NCBI RefSeq assembly: GCF_014191305.1
Contig: NZ_JACHWJ010000002.1
Span: 248,001-312,000, forward strand
DNA: 64,000 bases
Reading direction: 5' to 3'
Source of the DNA: Pseudoclavibacter helvolus
GTDB lineage: Bacteria; Actinomycetota; Actinomycetes; Actinomycetales; Microbacteriaceae
The notes beneath the pieces are model-generated. The model had not been told where the DNA came from, ran no database searches, and was given only the letters and a program-made list of their open reading frames with translations. Each line of letters opens with the position of its first letter. Position 1 is the first letter of the stretch. Positions 20,616-30,193 of this stretch are shown here, in pieces. Made by a program: the position numbers and the translations under genes.

Positions 20616-21644
20616 TCACTGGAGGTGGCGCCACCCCGCCGCGTGATTGAGGAGCACCTGCGTCTCAGCGTCAGAGTCGTCGTCTCGGTTCTCCACCAGC
20701 ACCGTGTTCAGTAGCTCGTGCTTGAGCAGCTGCTCTCCGAGAGGGATGCCCCAACGTTTCCCTTCCGGGTAGAACTCCCACTGCCCGTCGTAGTCGATGC
20801 GCCATGCATATCGAACGACAGTCTGACCGCTTGGCGTCGGGATACCCAGGAGCAGATCCCGCGGACGGTCTCCGGCCCCTTGCATCCACGAAACGACCCT
20901 CCAACCTGCGATCGGCCAGTAGCGGCGAGCTCTGACACTCGCCTCTGCGCCTTCCCAGGGCTCGTCAGGGTCCCAACCCCGCCGCTCGCGTTCGACTTCA
21001 ACAGACTCGAGCACCTTGATCCGGTCGGCGAGAGCACCGAAGCCGGCCGAGAGCAGGGACGCATCGGCCAGTCGATTCTCGAACAGGGCGAGCGGCTCGC
21101 GCGTCCCCTTCACGAGAAGCACCGGATGGCTGAAAGGCTGGACGCTGACATTGCGTCGCCGCGGGCTTATCTCGACAGGTATGTGAGGGAACGAGGCACT
21201 TATCGGTTCTTGGCCTCTGTCGTCCTCGCCCTGCTGGACTTCCTGGATCAGCGTGCCAGGGATGCGGGTCACCTGCTGTCCATGCCCGGGCGTCGCGTTC
21301 GACAGTGAGCGGCCCTGTGTACGAAGTAAGGCCTCAACGAGCGTCATCGCGAGTTGCTCCACGTTGTAGGCGTCCTTCTCCGTCTCGATACCCTCCGCGA
21401 AGATCAGCGCAGGAATCGATTCACCGCGTTCCAAGATGCGGCGGATCGTCGCCTGCTTCGAACCGAGTCGCTCGGAGATGATGAGTGCTTCCTGGACGTC
21501 CCTGGAATGCTGCTTCCAGCGTCGTCCTTTTCCCTTGCCCACATAGAACACGGCAAAGAGCTCATCTGCGGTTTCGCGAGCGACCTTCGGATCGATGAGG
21601 CCGTAGACGTAGAACGCGTCGTCAACCGCGGAAGGTTCAGACAT
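20616..21644 (-). CDS. GIY-YIG nuclease-domain protein
   Basis: A 342-residue protein. The N-terminal 120 residues carry a GIY-YIG-like core, FYVYGLIDP (20 residues in) and VFYVGKGKGRRWKQH, then QATIRRILERGE and a glutamate in FAEGIETEKDAYNVEQ. This is close to the LEM3-type GIY-YIG domain. The C-terminal 200 residues, including RRYWPIAGWRVVSWMQGAG and RYAWRIDYDGQWEFYPEGKR, are unfamiliar. It overlaps the upstream small membrane protein gene by 8 bp, so the two are a unit. A role in DNA cutting, possibly defence, is an inference from domain and neighbourhood. Confidence 0.7.
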   Translation of the reverse strand: MSEPSAVDDAFYVYGLIDPKVARETADELFAVFYVGKGKGRRWKQHSRDVQEALIISERLGSKQATIRRILERGESIPALIFAEGIETEKDAYNVEQLAMTLVEALLRTQGRSLSNATPGHGQQVTRIPGTLIQEVQQGEDDRGQEPISASFPHIPVEISPRRRNVSVQPFSHPVLLVKGTREPLALFENRLADASLLSAGFGALADRIKVLESVEVERERRGWDPDEPWEGAEASVRARRYWPIAGWRVVSWMQGAGDRPRDLLLGIPTPSGQTVVRYAWRIDYDGQWEFYPEGKRWGIPLGEQLLKHELLNTVLVENRDDDSDAETQVLLNHAAGWRHLQ

Positions 21645-22215
21645 GTGCCGAATTCGTCACGGCCGGAGCTGCGTCTGCGTTCCCGTTGAGCTCGCGGAGG
21701 ACGCTGCCACTTCGCTCCCAGCGCACGCCGCTGGCATCGGTGAACGCAATGGAGTGCACGCGCCATTCTGGACGCTTCGTGATCGGGTGGATAGTGCCCT
21801 TGATGTAGCTTCTCGGCTTCGCGAGAGACCAGGGGAACTTCTTGTTGCGGAGCATGACAAGATCCCCCGGCGGAACGATGCTCAACGTCGCGTCCTTGTT
21901 CATGCCTGCAAACGAGCTGCTTCGAACAACAACATCGTGGACAGGAGCGTTCGACGAGTTCTGGATGCGCACGCCGTCTGACTCTTCGATGGGCGCACCG
22001 CGGAACTGCTCGAGCTCGTGGTCGGGGCAGGAAACCGTCCACGCGGAGATGAGCGTTGCTTGCTGCTGTCTGATGCGATTCGCGTTGTCGTGATCGCGAG
22101 CACGTTCGATCGTGAACAATGCCGCAGAAGTTCTGCCAGCCCAAACTGCAGCGACGAGAGCAGAGACTGCAGCGAACGCGGCTACCCATTCGGCGATGCT
22201 TCCCCAGAATTCCAT
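21637..22215 (-). CDS. Single-span membrane protein of unknown function
   Basis: A 192-residue protein from ATG 22215, which has GGGGGGA just upstream. The N-terminus MEFWGSIAEWVAAFAAVSALVAAVWAGR forms one transmembrane helix; the rest is soluble and includes a beta-rich part (VRIQNSSNAPVHDVVVRSS). I recognise no catalytic motif. It is the first gene of a two-gene unit with the GIY-YIG protein. Membrane-anchored partners of nucleases are a recurring theme in phage defence, but nothing in this sequence proves it. Confidence 0.65.
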   Translation of the reverse strand: MEFWGSIAEWVAAFAAVSALVAAVWAGRTSAALFTIERARDHDNANRIRQQQATLISAWTVSCPDHELEQFRGAPIEESDGVRIQNSSNAPVHDVVVRSSSFAGMNKDATLSIVPPGDLVMLRNKKFPWSLAKPRSYIKGTIHPITKRPEWRVHSIAFTDASGVRWERSGSVLRELNGNADAAPAVTNSAHV

Positions 22216-22426
22216 CTGTCCCCCCAGGCGTCTGCACGATTCGATGTTGAATCGATGAGGTGAACGTAGCGACTTTTGTAGGCCAACGTGACTCAGCCTG
22301 GGCGCATTCGCGTATTGATCGCCCGTTTGGGCTACTTTGCTGCTTCGGTACGCACGATCGTTGCGGACTCGGACTCTGGTTCGACCCGCCCACCGCTTTG
22401 TCGGTGGCACATTGCACACTAGGAAC

Positions 22427-23395
22427 ATGACCCTCACCCCACCCCAGCTCGACCGCGCACGCGGCGCCGTCCTCGCATCCGCTGTCGGCGACGCCCTCGG
22501 CTCGCAGTACGAGTTCGGGCCGCCGCTCTCGGATGCGACGCCCGTGTCCTACGGTGTCGGCGTGTTCGGCCACGGGGTCGGCGAGTGGACCGACGACACC
22601 TCCATGGCCATGCCGATCCTTCAGGGCCTCGCGGCGGGGGAGTCGCTGAACGACGCCCATGTGCTCGCACGAATCGTCGTCGCTTGGCGTGAGTGGGCTC
22701 GGGATGCGAAGGACGTTGGAGCGCAGACGCGCACCGTGCTGTCCGCCCTCGAAGGAGAGGTCACAGAAGACCGAGCCCGCGGCGCCGCCCGCGACGTCCA
22801 CCTGCGCGCCGGCCGAAGCGGCGGCAACGGCGCCCTCATGCGCACCGGCCCCGTCGCCCTCGGCTACCTCGCCGACGGCCAAGAGCGCGACCTCGCCGAC
22901 GCCGCCGCCCGCATCGCGCAGCTCACCCACTGGGAAGACGACAACGCCGATGCCGGCGTGCTCTGGTGCCTCAGCATCCGCCACGCCATCCGCACCGGCG
23001 AACTCGACGTCCTCAGCCAGCTCGACGCCCTCCCCAGCGAACGCCGCGACAGGTGGCGCGGCTTCACCGAGGAAGCGCTCGCGCCCGGCGCCCACCCCCG
23101 CGACTTCTCCGAACAGAACGGCTGGGTCGTCCGCGCCTTCCAAGGCGCACTCGCCGCGATCACCGGTGCCACGTCAGCAGTGGATGCACTCGAACGCGCC
23201 GTCCGCGGAGGCAACGACACCGACACCGTCGCCGCCATCGCCGGGTCACTCGCCGGTGCCGTCCACGGCGCCGAAGCCCTCCCGGGGCCAGTCACAGAGC
23301 CGAATCACGGGTGGCCCGGCCTCCGCGCCGCGGACCTCAGAGACCTCGTCGACGCGGCCACCGCAACCCCAGCGGGCTCGAAGAACCCGAACTGA
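22427..23395 (+). CDS. ADP-ribosylglycohydrolase family protein
   Basis: A 322-residue protein starting MTLTPPQLDRARGAVLASAVGDALGS with AGGA before the ATG. Metal-binding motifs of the DraG/ARH family are present: GEWTDDTSMA, NGALMRTGPVAL and GGNDTDTVAAIAGSLAGA. It would remove ADP-ribose from proteins, nucleic acids or small molecules. It is monocistronic and convergent with the amine oxidase pseudogene, 34 bp away. The 211-bp gap upstream (22216-22426) is shared with the divergent membrane protein gene and holds no other gene. Confidence 0.9.
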   Translation: MTLTPPQLDRARGAVLASAVGDALGSQYEFGPPLSDATPVSYGVGVFGHGVGEWTDDTSMAMPILQGLAAGESLNDAHVLARIVVAWREWARDAKDVGAQTRTVLSALEGEVTEDRARGAARDVHLRAGRSGGNGALMRTGPVALGYLADGQERDLADAAARIAQLTHWEDDNADAGVLWCLSIRHAIRTGELDVLSQLDALPSERRDRWRGFTEEALAPGAHPRDFSEQNGWVVRAFQGALAAITGATSAVDALERAVRGGNDTDTVAAIAGSLAGAVHGAEALPGPVTEPNHGWPGLRAADLRDLVDAATATPAGSKNPN

Positions 23396-23977
23396 CCAGC
23401 CGCGCACCGCCCCGGCCACCCGCACCCCGCTACCCGTGCGCGACCGGCCCCGCCCCGCAGCACCCACCCGACTCCCCGGATCCGCCCGACTCACCCGACC
23501 CGCCCGCCGCATCCTGGCCGCCGACCTCCTCCGCAGCGCAGCAGGAGCTCACCGCCCCGTGCGCCTTCATCGGCTCCGGCACGTCCAGGGTTGGGTTCCT
23601 GTCGAAGAACCCGTGCGGCACGAGACTGAACCCCGTCGAATCGACGGGCATGATCGGCCAGTCCTCGGTGCGCGGGAAATGGGTGAGCCCGAACGTGTGC
23701 CACAGCACGATGTCCTGCCCGTCGATGCCAGCGTTCCGCGCCACCCAGCCATCGATCGTGCCGAACCCGTCGTTCTGGTTCACCAGCTCGCCCGACGGGA
23801 AACGCTCCATCGGGCTGTACCTCGTCACCCACAGATCCTTCGTCGTGAACGCCGCCCTCCGCGCGATCGACGACGCAGGATCGGCGAGGAGACTCGGCTG
23901 CCCCTGGGCTGCCGCTATGTTCTCGGACAGTAGCTCCCCGGTAAATTGGGTAGGGAAGTCGCCGGGAGGGGCAATTC

Positions 23978-24262
23978 ATGTCTCGTAGAAGATTTACGCA
24001 GGAATTTAAGGACGAGCTCTGTCAGGAGGTGATCGCGTCGTCGAAACCGATCAAGGACGTTGCAGCGTCGTATGGTGTGGGCGCGGAGACTCTCCGGAAT
24101 TGGCTCGCGAAGTATCGGGCGGACAACCCGGTCACGGAACTCCCTGTGAGTGGATCGGAGCGAGAGCGACTCCGTGAGCTCGAGAAGGAAGTCCTGGAGC
24201 TACGGGCGGAGACCGCGTTCCTGAAAAAAGCTACGGCTTACTTCGCGCGGGAGCAGCGGTAG
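23978..24262 (+). CDS. IS3-family OrfA, copy 2
   Basis: The translation is identical to the 94-residue OrfA at 3691: N-terminal HTH and leucine-zipper-like tail. The A6G slippery sequence is at 24224-24230. The stop overlaps orfB by one base. Confidence 0.95.
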   Translation: MSRRRFTQEFKDELCQEVIASSKPIKDVAASYGVGAETLRNWLAKYRADNPVTELPVSGSERERLRELEKEVLELRAETAFLKKATAYFAREQR

Positions 24263-25146
24263 TGAGCAAGTATGAATACATTGACTCCCTGACCATTGAC
24301 GCGAGTGTTAATCATTCCGTCACGAAAATGTGCGCTTGGCTTGGTGTTTCGAAATCTGGTTTCTATTCCTGGAGGGACCCGACGCCAACTCGCACGCAGG
24401 AGCGACGAGACGCACTTGTCGAGAAGATCACAATGTTCTTCGAAGCGTCGGACGGGACGTATGGGTATCGGCGAATTCACGCTGACCTTGCCGAGGCTGG
24501 CACGCACTGTTCCCCGGAGCTCGTTCGCCGCCTGATGGCTGAGCACAAGCTTGTGGCCTGCCAGCCTCGACCGTTCCGAGTCACGACAACCACGGATGGC
24601 GAGGAGCATGCCCTCCCGGATCTCGTCGAGCGCGACTTCACGGCCACCCGACCGGGTCGGAAATTCGTCGGCGATATCACCTACATTCACACCTGGCAGG
24701 GTTTCGTGTATCTCGCGACCGTCATCGATTGCTATTCAAAGAAAGTCGTTGGGTGGGCCATTGAGGACCACATGCGGACCGAGTTGATCGAGCAGGCGCT
24801 CAGAAATGCCGCCGAGAGCACACCGATTGAGGAGGGCGCTGTGTTCCATTCCGATCGCGGAAGTGTCTACACGTCCAGCGATTTTCGGAAGTCGGTGAAA
24901 GATCTCGGAATGCGTTCCTCGATGGGGCGAACTGGTGTATGTTGGGATAACGCGATGGCCGAATCATTCTTCGCTGCCTTGAAAAATGAGCGAGTGTATC
25001 GGACGACGTATCCGAGCAAGAAGCATGCTCGGAAGGATATCGTTCGCTATATCGAGGGGTTCTATAACAGTCGGCGTCGCCATTCGGGGTTAGGGTATCA
25101 AACGCCGAATCAGGTCCATCACGGGCCACTCACGTTGGCAGCATAA
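24262..25146 (+). CDS. IS3-family transposase OrfB, copy 2
   Basis: The translation is identical to the 294-residue OrfB at 3975, with the DDE residues intact. It is normally produced as OrfAB by -1 frameshifting. Two identical intact copies in one window indicate recent activity. Confidence 0.95.
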   Translation: MSKYEYIDSLTIDASVNHSVTKMCAWLGVSKSGFYSWRDPTPTRTQERRDALVEKITMFFEASDGTYGYRRIHADLAEAGTHCSPELVRRLMAEHKLVACQPRPFRVTTTTDGEEHALPDLVERDFTATRPGRKFVGDITYIHTWQGFVYLATVIDCYSKKVVGWAIEDHMRTELIEQALRNAAESTPIEEGAVFHSDRGSVYTSSDFRKSVKDLGMRSSMGRTGVCWDNAMAESFFAALKNERVYRTTYPSKKHARKDIVRYIEGFYNSRRRHSGLGYQTPNQVHHGPLTLAA

Positions 25147-26778
25147 AAGTCATCGCATTCAGGCTGGGGACAGTCCGAAAACATCGCGGCAGACCACCCT
25201 CCGGGCGCAGCACGTAGCCGACCGGCTGGCCCACACAGTTCAGCGACTCCGGATTGATGACCCGCCACACCACGCCCCGCTTGCCGTCAGCCTCGCGCAC
25301 GCCCTCCAGCTCCGACCTCAACCGCGTCGTCGCCAACGTGAACCCGTTGCCGTACGGATTGCCCCCACCCATCGGCACCCGCTGCGCCGCCAGCTCCTCC
25401 ACCGAATTCTCGACACCGTCGACCGTCATATCCAGTCGCGCCGAGAACAGATGCTGGTGGTAGGGAGCCCCCACACCCGGGGCGATCTCCGACGCCCACG
25501 GATACTCGCCGCCATCCTCGAGCGGACCGGGGAACGCCGACGCGAACACCACCCCCGTCGCCTTGCACTCCAACTCGATGCGCCCGTCGAGGTACAGGTG
25601 CCAGTAGAAGCCGTAGTCGTAGTTGCCGACCGTGATGAAGAACGACACCACCAGGCGCCGGTTCCGCCGCACATCGCTCGAATGCGTGTACTCGTCGCTG
25701 TGCTTCCACAGGATCGACGCATCTTCCTCGTGCATGCAGATCGCGTTCCGGATGGTGCGCGGCCGGCCATCCGTCGCCGCGATCGTCGCGTCGAAGTAGC
25801 GGATCTCGCCCAGGCAGTCGCAGCCCAGCTCCAGCGAGTTCGCGACCTTGCCGAGCGAGTACTCGCCAGCATCGAAGTAGTTCTGCCAGAACCGCACCGG
25901 GCTCGGGTCGCCGTACGGCACCACCATCTCCGCGATCGACGCGCGGTACACGATCGGCCGAAGACGCCCGCCATCGGTGAAGCCGATCTCGTGCAGCGTC
26001 AGCCCCTCCACCTGGTTGTAGCCGATGCGGAAGCGCCACTTCTCCCACTCCACGACATCACCGTCGACCGCGAAGCTCGGCCCCTCCGGCTGCGTGATCA
26101 CGATCGGCTTCTGCGTCGTCCGGGCCGCCGGTCGCTCCGCCTTCAGGTGGTAGTTCTCGCGCCGCGCCGGCACCTCGAAGATGCGGTCGTCGATGAGCTC
26201 CAGCACCTCGCCCGAGATGAGATCCAGGTACGCGACCACCCCGTCCACCGGATGCGCCCACGCGTTGTCGTCAGGGTCCTGCTGCAGGAACGACAGGCAC
26301 CGCACGATGCGCCGCCCCTCCTCGCCGGGCAGGCCGAAGCGGCCCGCCGACAGCGCCGATATGCGCACCAGCGACACGTCCGTGATCCCACGGCGAGCCA
26401 TCGCCGCCACCCACCCCTCGTGCCTGCGAAGCAGCTCCTCGACCCGGTCGAACTCCTCATCGACGATAGGTGGCTGCCCCTCCCGCTCCACATCCACGAC
26501 GCGACTGCTCGCCACGCGCGGCGAGGTGAGCTCCGTCACCAGCTCCGTCACCGTGCCATCACGCCGATCGAGCAGCACGTTGCCGACCCGACGCTCGCGC
26601 ACCGTCCCGGCCAGCACCTCCGCCTTGTCCGGCTCGACGAGGTTCGTGAGCATGAAAGCCGTCGAGGCTTCGTCGTGACCGGCGGCGAGCACGAGCGTTC
26701 GGTTCAGGTCGATCTCCTCGGCACTGAGCCGGGCAAGCGGATGCGTCATGGTGGAGCCTTTCGCGGAGAGGGATGCGC

Positions 26779-28266
26779 TCATCGGCCGGCGAACCAGGTC
26801 GTCTTGAGCGAGGTGTAGTTGTCGAACGCATGCAGCGACAGGTCGCGGCCGCTGCCGGACTGCTTGACGCCGCCAAAGGGGGTCGTCACGTCGAGCGCGT
26901 CGACCGTGTTCACGGAGACCGTGCCCACCTTGAGGGCCGACGCGACCCGATGCGCGCGGTGGATGCTGTCGGTGAACACCGACGCGGCGAGGCCGTACTC
27001 GCTCGCGTTCGCCAGCGCTACGGCCTCGGCCTCCGTCTCGAACGCGGTGACGGCGAGGACGGGGCCGAAGATCTCCTCCGTCGCGATGCGCGCATCCGGT
27101 CGCACGCCCGCGAACACGGTGGGCGACGCGAAGTAGCCGCCACTCGCATCCGCCGCACGCACACCACCCGTCACGAGTCGCGCCTCGGCGCTCCCGGACA
27201 CCATGTAGTCGTGCACGCGCTCGAGCTGCCTCGCGCTCACGAGCGGACCCAGCTGCGTGGCCGGATCGAGCGGATCGCCGACGACGAGGCCGGCGGCGCG
27301 CTCCGCGACCAGCTCCGAGAGGCGCTCCGCGATCGAGGAGTGCACCAGCAACCGGGAGTTCGCGGAGCACACCTGGCCAGAGCAGGTGAAGATACCCGCG
27401 GCAGCCGCATCGGCCACCATCTCGAGGTCGTCGACGTCCGGGAACACGAGGTTCGCGCTCTTCCCGCCGCACTCGAGCCAGACGGCCTTCATGTTCGAGC
27501 GAGCCGAGTACTCGAGGAACCGCTTCCCGACGGCGGTCGATCCCGTGAAGGCGATGACGTCGACGTCCGGGTGGAGGCCGAGCGCCTGCCCCGCCTCGAC
27601 GCCGAGGCCCGACACGACGTTCAGCACGCCCTCCGGCAGCCCCGCAGCGACCGCGATCTCCGCGAGCCGCAGCGCCGACAGGGGGCTCTCCTCAGCAGGC
27701 TTCAGCACCACGCTGTTGCCAGCGGCGAGCGCAGGCGCGATCTTCCACATGGCCGTCTCGAGCGGGTAGTTCCACGGCACGACGGCGCCGACGACCCCCA
27801 CCGGCTCACGCGTGATGATCGCCAGGTCAGGCGCCGCAACAGGGGCGACCTCCCCGTAGCGCTTGTCGATCGCCTCGGCATACCACTGCAGGATCGCGGC
27901 CGTACCGGGCACGTCGATCGTCGAGGTCGCGCTGATGAGCTTGCCCCCATCCAGCGAATCGAGCACGGCGAGCTCGTCGGCTGCCGCCCGAATCGCATCC
28001 GCGACCGCGAGCAGCACACGCTTGCGCTCACCGGGTGCAGCTCTCGACCACACGCCTCGCTCGAACGACGCCCTCGCGGCGGCGACGGCCCGGTCGACAT
28101 CGACGGATGCGCCGCGCGCGACCGTCGCGAGCACCGTGCCGTCCGCAGGGTTGAACGTCTCGAACGTGTCGCCCGAGGCGGCGTCGGTGAACTCGCCGCC
28201 GATGAAGAGGCGCGTGCGCGGGGTGACGGAATCGGCGATCGCCCGCCAGGCGGTCAGGTCGTTCAT
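26779..28266 (-). CDS. NAD(P)-dependent aldehyde dehydrogenase
   Basis: A 495-residue ALDH-superfamily enzyme. VVPWNYPLETAMWKIAPALAAGN and KPAEESP are substrate/cofactor motifs; FTGSTAVGKRF is the Rossmann loop. The general base is in LECGGKSANLV and the catalytic cysteine in CSGQVCSANSRL. EEIFGPVLAVTAF follows. It most resembles ALDHs that act on aminoaldehydes (PuuC/betaine aldehyde dehydrogenase type). It lies directly before the amine oxidase gene (ATGA overlap), so it likely oxidises the aldehyde that enzyme produces. Its start overlaps the M20 gene stop by ATGA. Confidence 0.93.
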   Translation of the reverse strand: MNDLTAWRAIADSVTPRTRLFIGGEFTDAASGDTFETFNPADGTVLATVARGASVDVDRAVAAARASFERGVWSRAAPGERKRVLLAVADAIRAAADELAVLDSLDGGKLISATSTIDVPGTAAILQWYAEAIDKRYGEVAPVAAPDLAIITREPVGVVGAVVPWNYPLETAMWKIAPALAAGNSVVLKPAEESPLSALRLAEIAVAAGLPEGVLNVVSGLGVEAGQALGLHPDVDVIAFTGSTAVGKRFLEYSARSNMKAVWLECGGKSANLVFPDVDDLEMVADAAAAGIFTCSGQVCSANSRLLVHSSIAERLSELVAERAAGLVVGDPLDPATQLGPLVSARQLERVHDYMVSGSAEARLVTGGVRAADASGGYFASPTVFAGVRPDARIATEEIFGPVLAVTAFETEAEAVALANASEYGLAASVFTDSIHRAHRVASALKVGTVSVNTVDALDVTTPFGGVKQSGSGRDLSLHAFDNYTSLKTTWFAGR

Positions 28267-29519
28267 GCGGACTGCTCCTCGGAGTTGGGCACTGACGCGG
28301 TGCTGGTGCTCGTGCTCGTGCTCGCACCGTCGATCGCTCGTGCGGGAAGGTGCGCGAGCGCGTCGTCGATGATGGTCTGCGCCATCAGGATCGCCCCGTC
28401 GAGCGCGGCGCGGTCTGCGGCCGGAGTCGCGGCCGCGGCGGCGAACGCCGCCTGGTGGTTGACGGCCGGCGCCGAGTCGATGCCCAGGTACGGGTGGATG
28501 GACCGGACGAGGCGAGAGACGTTGCCCATGTCGGTCGACGCCGTGTTCATACCCGCTGGCTTCTTCTCGGCCAGGTCCATGTCCCGGCCGAGCGCTGCCG
28601 CGTTCTCGGCGAAGGCGCCGAGCAGCGGTGCGTCGTTCCGGAACTCGGCGTAGCGCCCGCTCGTCTCCTCGAGTCGCATCGTGCATCCCGTCGCGAGGGC
28701 GCCAGCCTCGAAGCAGGCGGCGACGCGCGGGAACAGCGCGTCGAGCTGCTCGAGATCATCGGCGCGCACGTACCAGCTGCCGAGCGCCATCGCCGGGATC
28801 GCGTTCGGCGCCGTGCCGGCCTCGCGCACGATGCCGTGCACGCGCACCCCGTCCGGGAGCTGCTGGCGGAGCAGGCCGATCGCCGTCTGCGCGACGGTGA
28901 ACGCGTCGGCCGCGTTCACGCCGAGCTGCGGGTAGGCGGACGCATGCGACTCGACCCCCGTGTACTCGACGTCGAAGTGGGCGACGGCGCGCGGGCGGGC
29001 CCAGGCCGCGTCATCCGGCCCCGGATGCACCATCATCGCGAGGTCGACGCCCTCGAAGACGCCGCGCTCGAGCATGACGATCTTGCCCCCGCCGCCCTCC
29101 TCGGCCGGCGTGCCGATGACCCTCACGGTGAGGCCGAGCTCGTCGGCCACCGGGGCGAGCGCGATCGCCGCGCCCACGGCAGCCGCCGAGATGATGTTGT
29201 GCCCGCACGCGTGTCCGAGCCCGGCCAGGGCGTCGTACTCGGCGATGACCGCGGCCGTTCGCGGACCCGCGCCCGCCGTCGCGACGAACGCCGTCGGCAG
29301 CCCGGCGCTCCCGGTCTCGACCGTGAGGCCCGCCTCCTCGAGCGCCGCCACGATGAGCTCGGCGGAGCGATGCTCCCGCCACGCCACCTCGGGGGCGGCG
29401 TGCAGCGCGTGGCTGACGCCCAGGATGCGCGCGCTCGCCGCCTCGACCCGCGCGCGCACCTCGTCCTTGAGGGCGCCACCTGAATCGACGGCCCCCGGCG
29501 CGCGGCCCGCGGCGCTCAC
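28263..29519 (-). CDS. M20-family amidohydrolase (ACY1L2/AbgB-like)
   Basis: A 418-residue metal-dependent amidase. The start GTG 29519 overlaps the DUF1028 stop. The motifs GLGHACGHNIISAAAVGAA, GTPAEEGGGGKIVMLERG, MMVHPGPDD and TGVESHASAYPQLGVNA match the M20 ACY1L2/PM20D2 group, which cleaves N-acyl or dipeptide-like amides. The C-terminal 20 residues are a Ser/Thr repeat-like tail (STSTSTST), possibly a low-complexity extension. It is the fourth gene of the operon and may release an amine or amino acid for the downstream oxidase and dehydrogenase. Confidence 0.88.
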   Translation of the reverse strand: MSAAGRAPGAVDSGGALKDEVRARVEAASARILGVSHALHAAPEVAWREHRSAELIVAALEEAGLTVETGSAGLPTAFVATAGAGPRTAAVIAEYDALAGLGHACGHNIISAAAVGAAIALAPVADELGLTVRVIGTPAEEGGGGKIVMLERGVFEGVDLAMMVHPGPDDAAWARPRAVAHFDVEYTGVESHASAYPQLGVNAADAFTVAQTAIGLLRQQLPDGVRVHGIVREAGTAPNAIPAMALGSWYVRADDLEQLDALFPRVAACFEAGALATGCTMRLEETSGRYAEFRNDAPLLGAFAENAAALGRDMDLAEKKPAGMNTASTDMGNVSRLVRSIHPYLGIDSAPAVNHQAAFAAAAATPAADRAALDGAILMAQTIIDDALAHLPARAIDGASTSTSTSTASVPNSEEQSA

Positions 29520-30193
29520 TCGTCCGCCTCGTCGCCTGGCACCCCGTACGAGGGGGCCTCGTCTGGCCGGAGGGCCCGGCTCAGGTAGGCATCCTTCTGC
29601 GGCAGCCACAGCCGCACGAGCCGCTCGAGCTCGCCCACCGGGTCATCGTGGTCGTCGACGCGCAGGTCGGTGACGCGCCAGGAAGCCCCCTCGACGACCG
29701 CGAGGCCCGCCGAGCGCAGCTCGCCCGCCTCGCCACCGGCGTCTGCAGCCGCGCGCAGGCCGGCCATCAGCCGTTCCTCGAACGGCCCGTCCGCCGACTC
29801 GAAGCCGGCCACCATCGCGGCCAGCACGCCGTCGCCCGCGAGCAGGTTGCCGGCCGCCACGCACGAGTCGCCGACGTGCTCGCCGTGCACGCCGAGGGCC
29901 CGCGCACCGGAGCGCACCGCAACACTGCCGAGCGCATCCACCGCCGTCAGCTGGCGGAAGTCGGGGAACTCGTCGCCGGCGAGGGCGGCCTCGAGCGCCG
30001 CATCCGCTGTCGCCCCCGACTCGAGGGCGTCGAGCACCGCACCGCCGAGCGCCGGGTTGGTCACGTTCTGCGAGGCGGATGCGCCGACACCCGCCCGCAG
30101 GTGCACGCAGCGGGAGGCGACGGCCGGGCTCGAGGAGGAGATGATGATGCCGAGCGCACCATCGGACGACCTGGCCGTGAGCGAGAGCGTCAT
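29516..30193 (-). CDS. DUF1028 family protein
   Basis: A 225-residue protein. MTLSLTARSSDGALGIIISSSSPAVASRC followed by VGASASQNVTNPALGGAVLDALESG and GHCV-like HVGDSCVAAGNLLAG fits DUF1028, a family with a predicted Ntn-hydrolase-like fold. Its reaction is unknown. It overlaps RidA upstream and the M20 amidohydrolase downstream by 4 bp each, so it works in the same pathway. DUF1028 genes are frequently found next to RidA and amidohydrolase genes in catabolic operons, from general knowledge of the family. Confidence 0.8.
   Translation of the reverse strand: MTLSLTARSSDGALGIIISSSSPAVASRCVHLRAGVGASASQNVTNPALGGAVLDALESGATADAALEAALAGDEFPDFRQLTAVDALGSVAVRSGARALGVHGEHVGDSCVAAGNLLAGDGVLAAMVAGFESADGPFEERLMAGLRAAADAGGEAGELRSAGLAVVEGASWRVTDLRVDDHDDPVGELERLVRLWLPQKDAYLSRALRPDEAPSYGVPGDEADE

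Larger units (their letters stand above)
23905..25196 (+). mobile_element. IS3-family insertion sequence, copy 2 (1,292 bp)
   Basis: Same length, ends and genes as the copy at 3618-4909; I found no difference by eye. The target duplication is CCC (23902-23904 and 25197-25199). It lies in the same orientation as copy 1, 20,287 bp away. Because each copy has its own matching target duplication, they inserted separately rather than moving as a composite unit. It interrupts the copper amine oxidase gene. Confidence 0.97.
23430..26782 (-). pseudogene. Copper amine oxidase, split by the second IS3 copy
   Basis: The N-terminal part (26782 or 26749 down to 25197) matches actinobacterial copper amine oxidases. 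It has EEFDRVEELLRRHEG, AWAHPVDGVVAYLDL, SIAEMVVPYGDPSPVRFWQN, the topaquinone site VGNYDYGF and the copper pair in YHQHLFSARLDM. The C-terminal part (23901-23430) supplies [30 protein letters not shown] with the third copper histidine, and [12 protein letters not shown]. Removing 23905-25196 and one CCC copy restores the frame (674 residues from 26749). The product would oxidise a primary amine to an aldehyde, H2O2 and ammonia, feeding the aldehyde dehydrogenase upstream in the operon. As split, it lacks the third copper ligand. The start could be ATG 26782 (ATGA overlap with the dehydrogenase) or 26749. Confidence 0.95.

Noticed and set aside
26773-28653. Long plus-strand open frame opposite the aldehyde dehydrogenase
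   Set aside because: It is an antisense shadow caused by high GC. The minus-strand frame carries all ALDH motifs. The same applies to long frames opposite 38128-39972, 39789-42347, 12260-13243 and 8279-10240.
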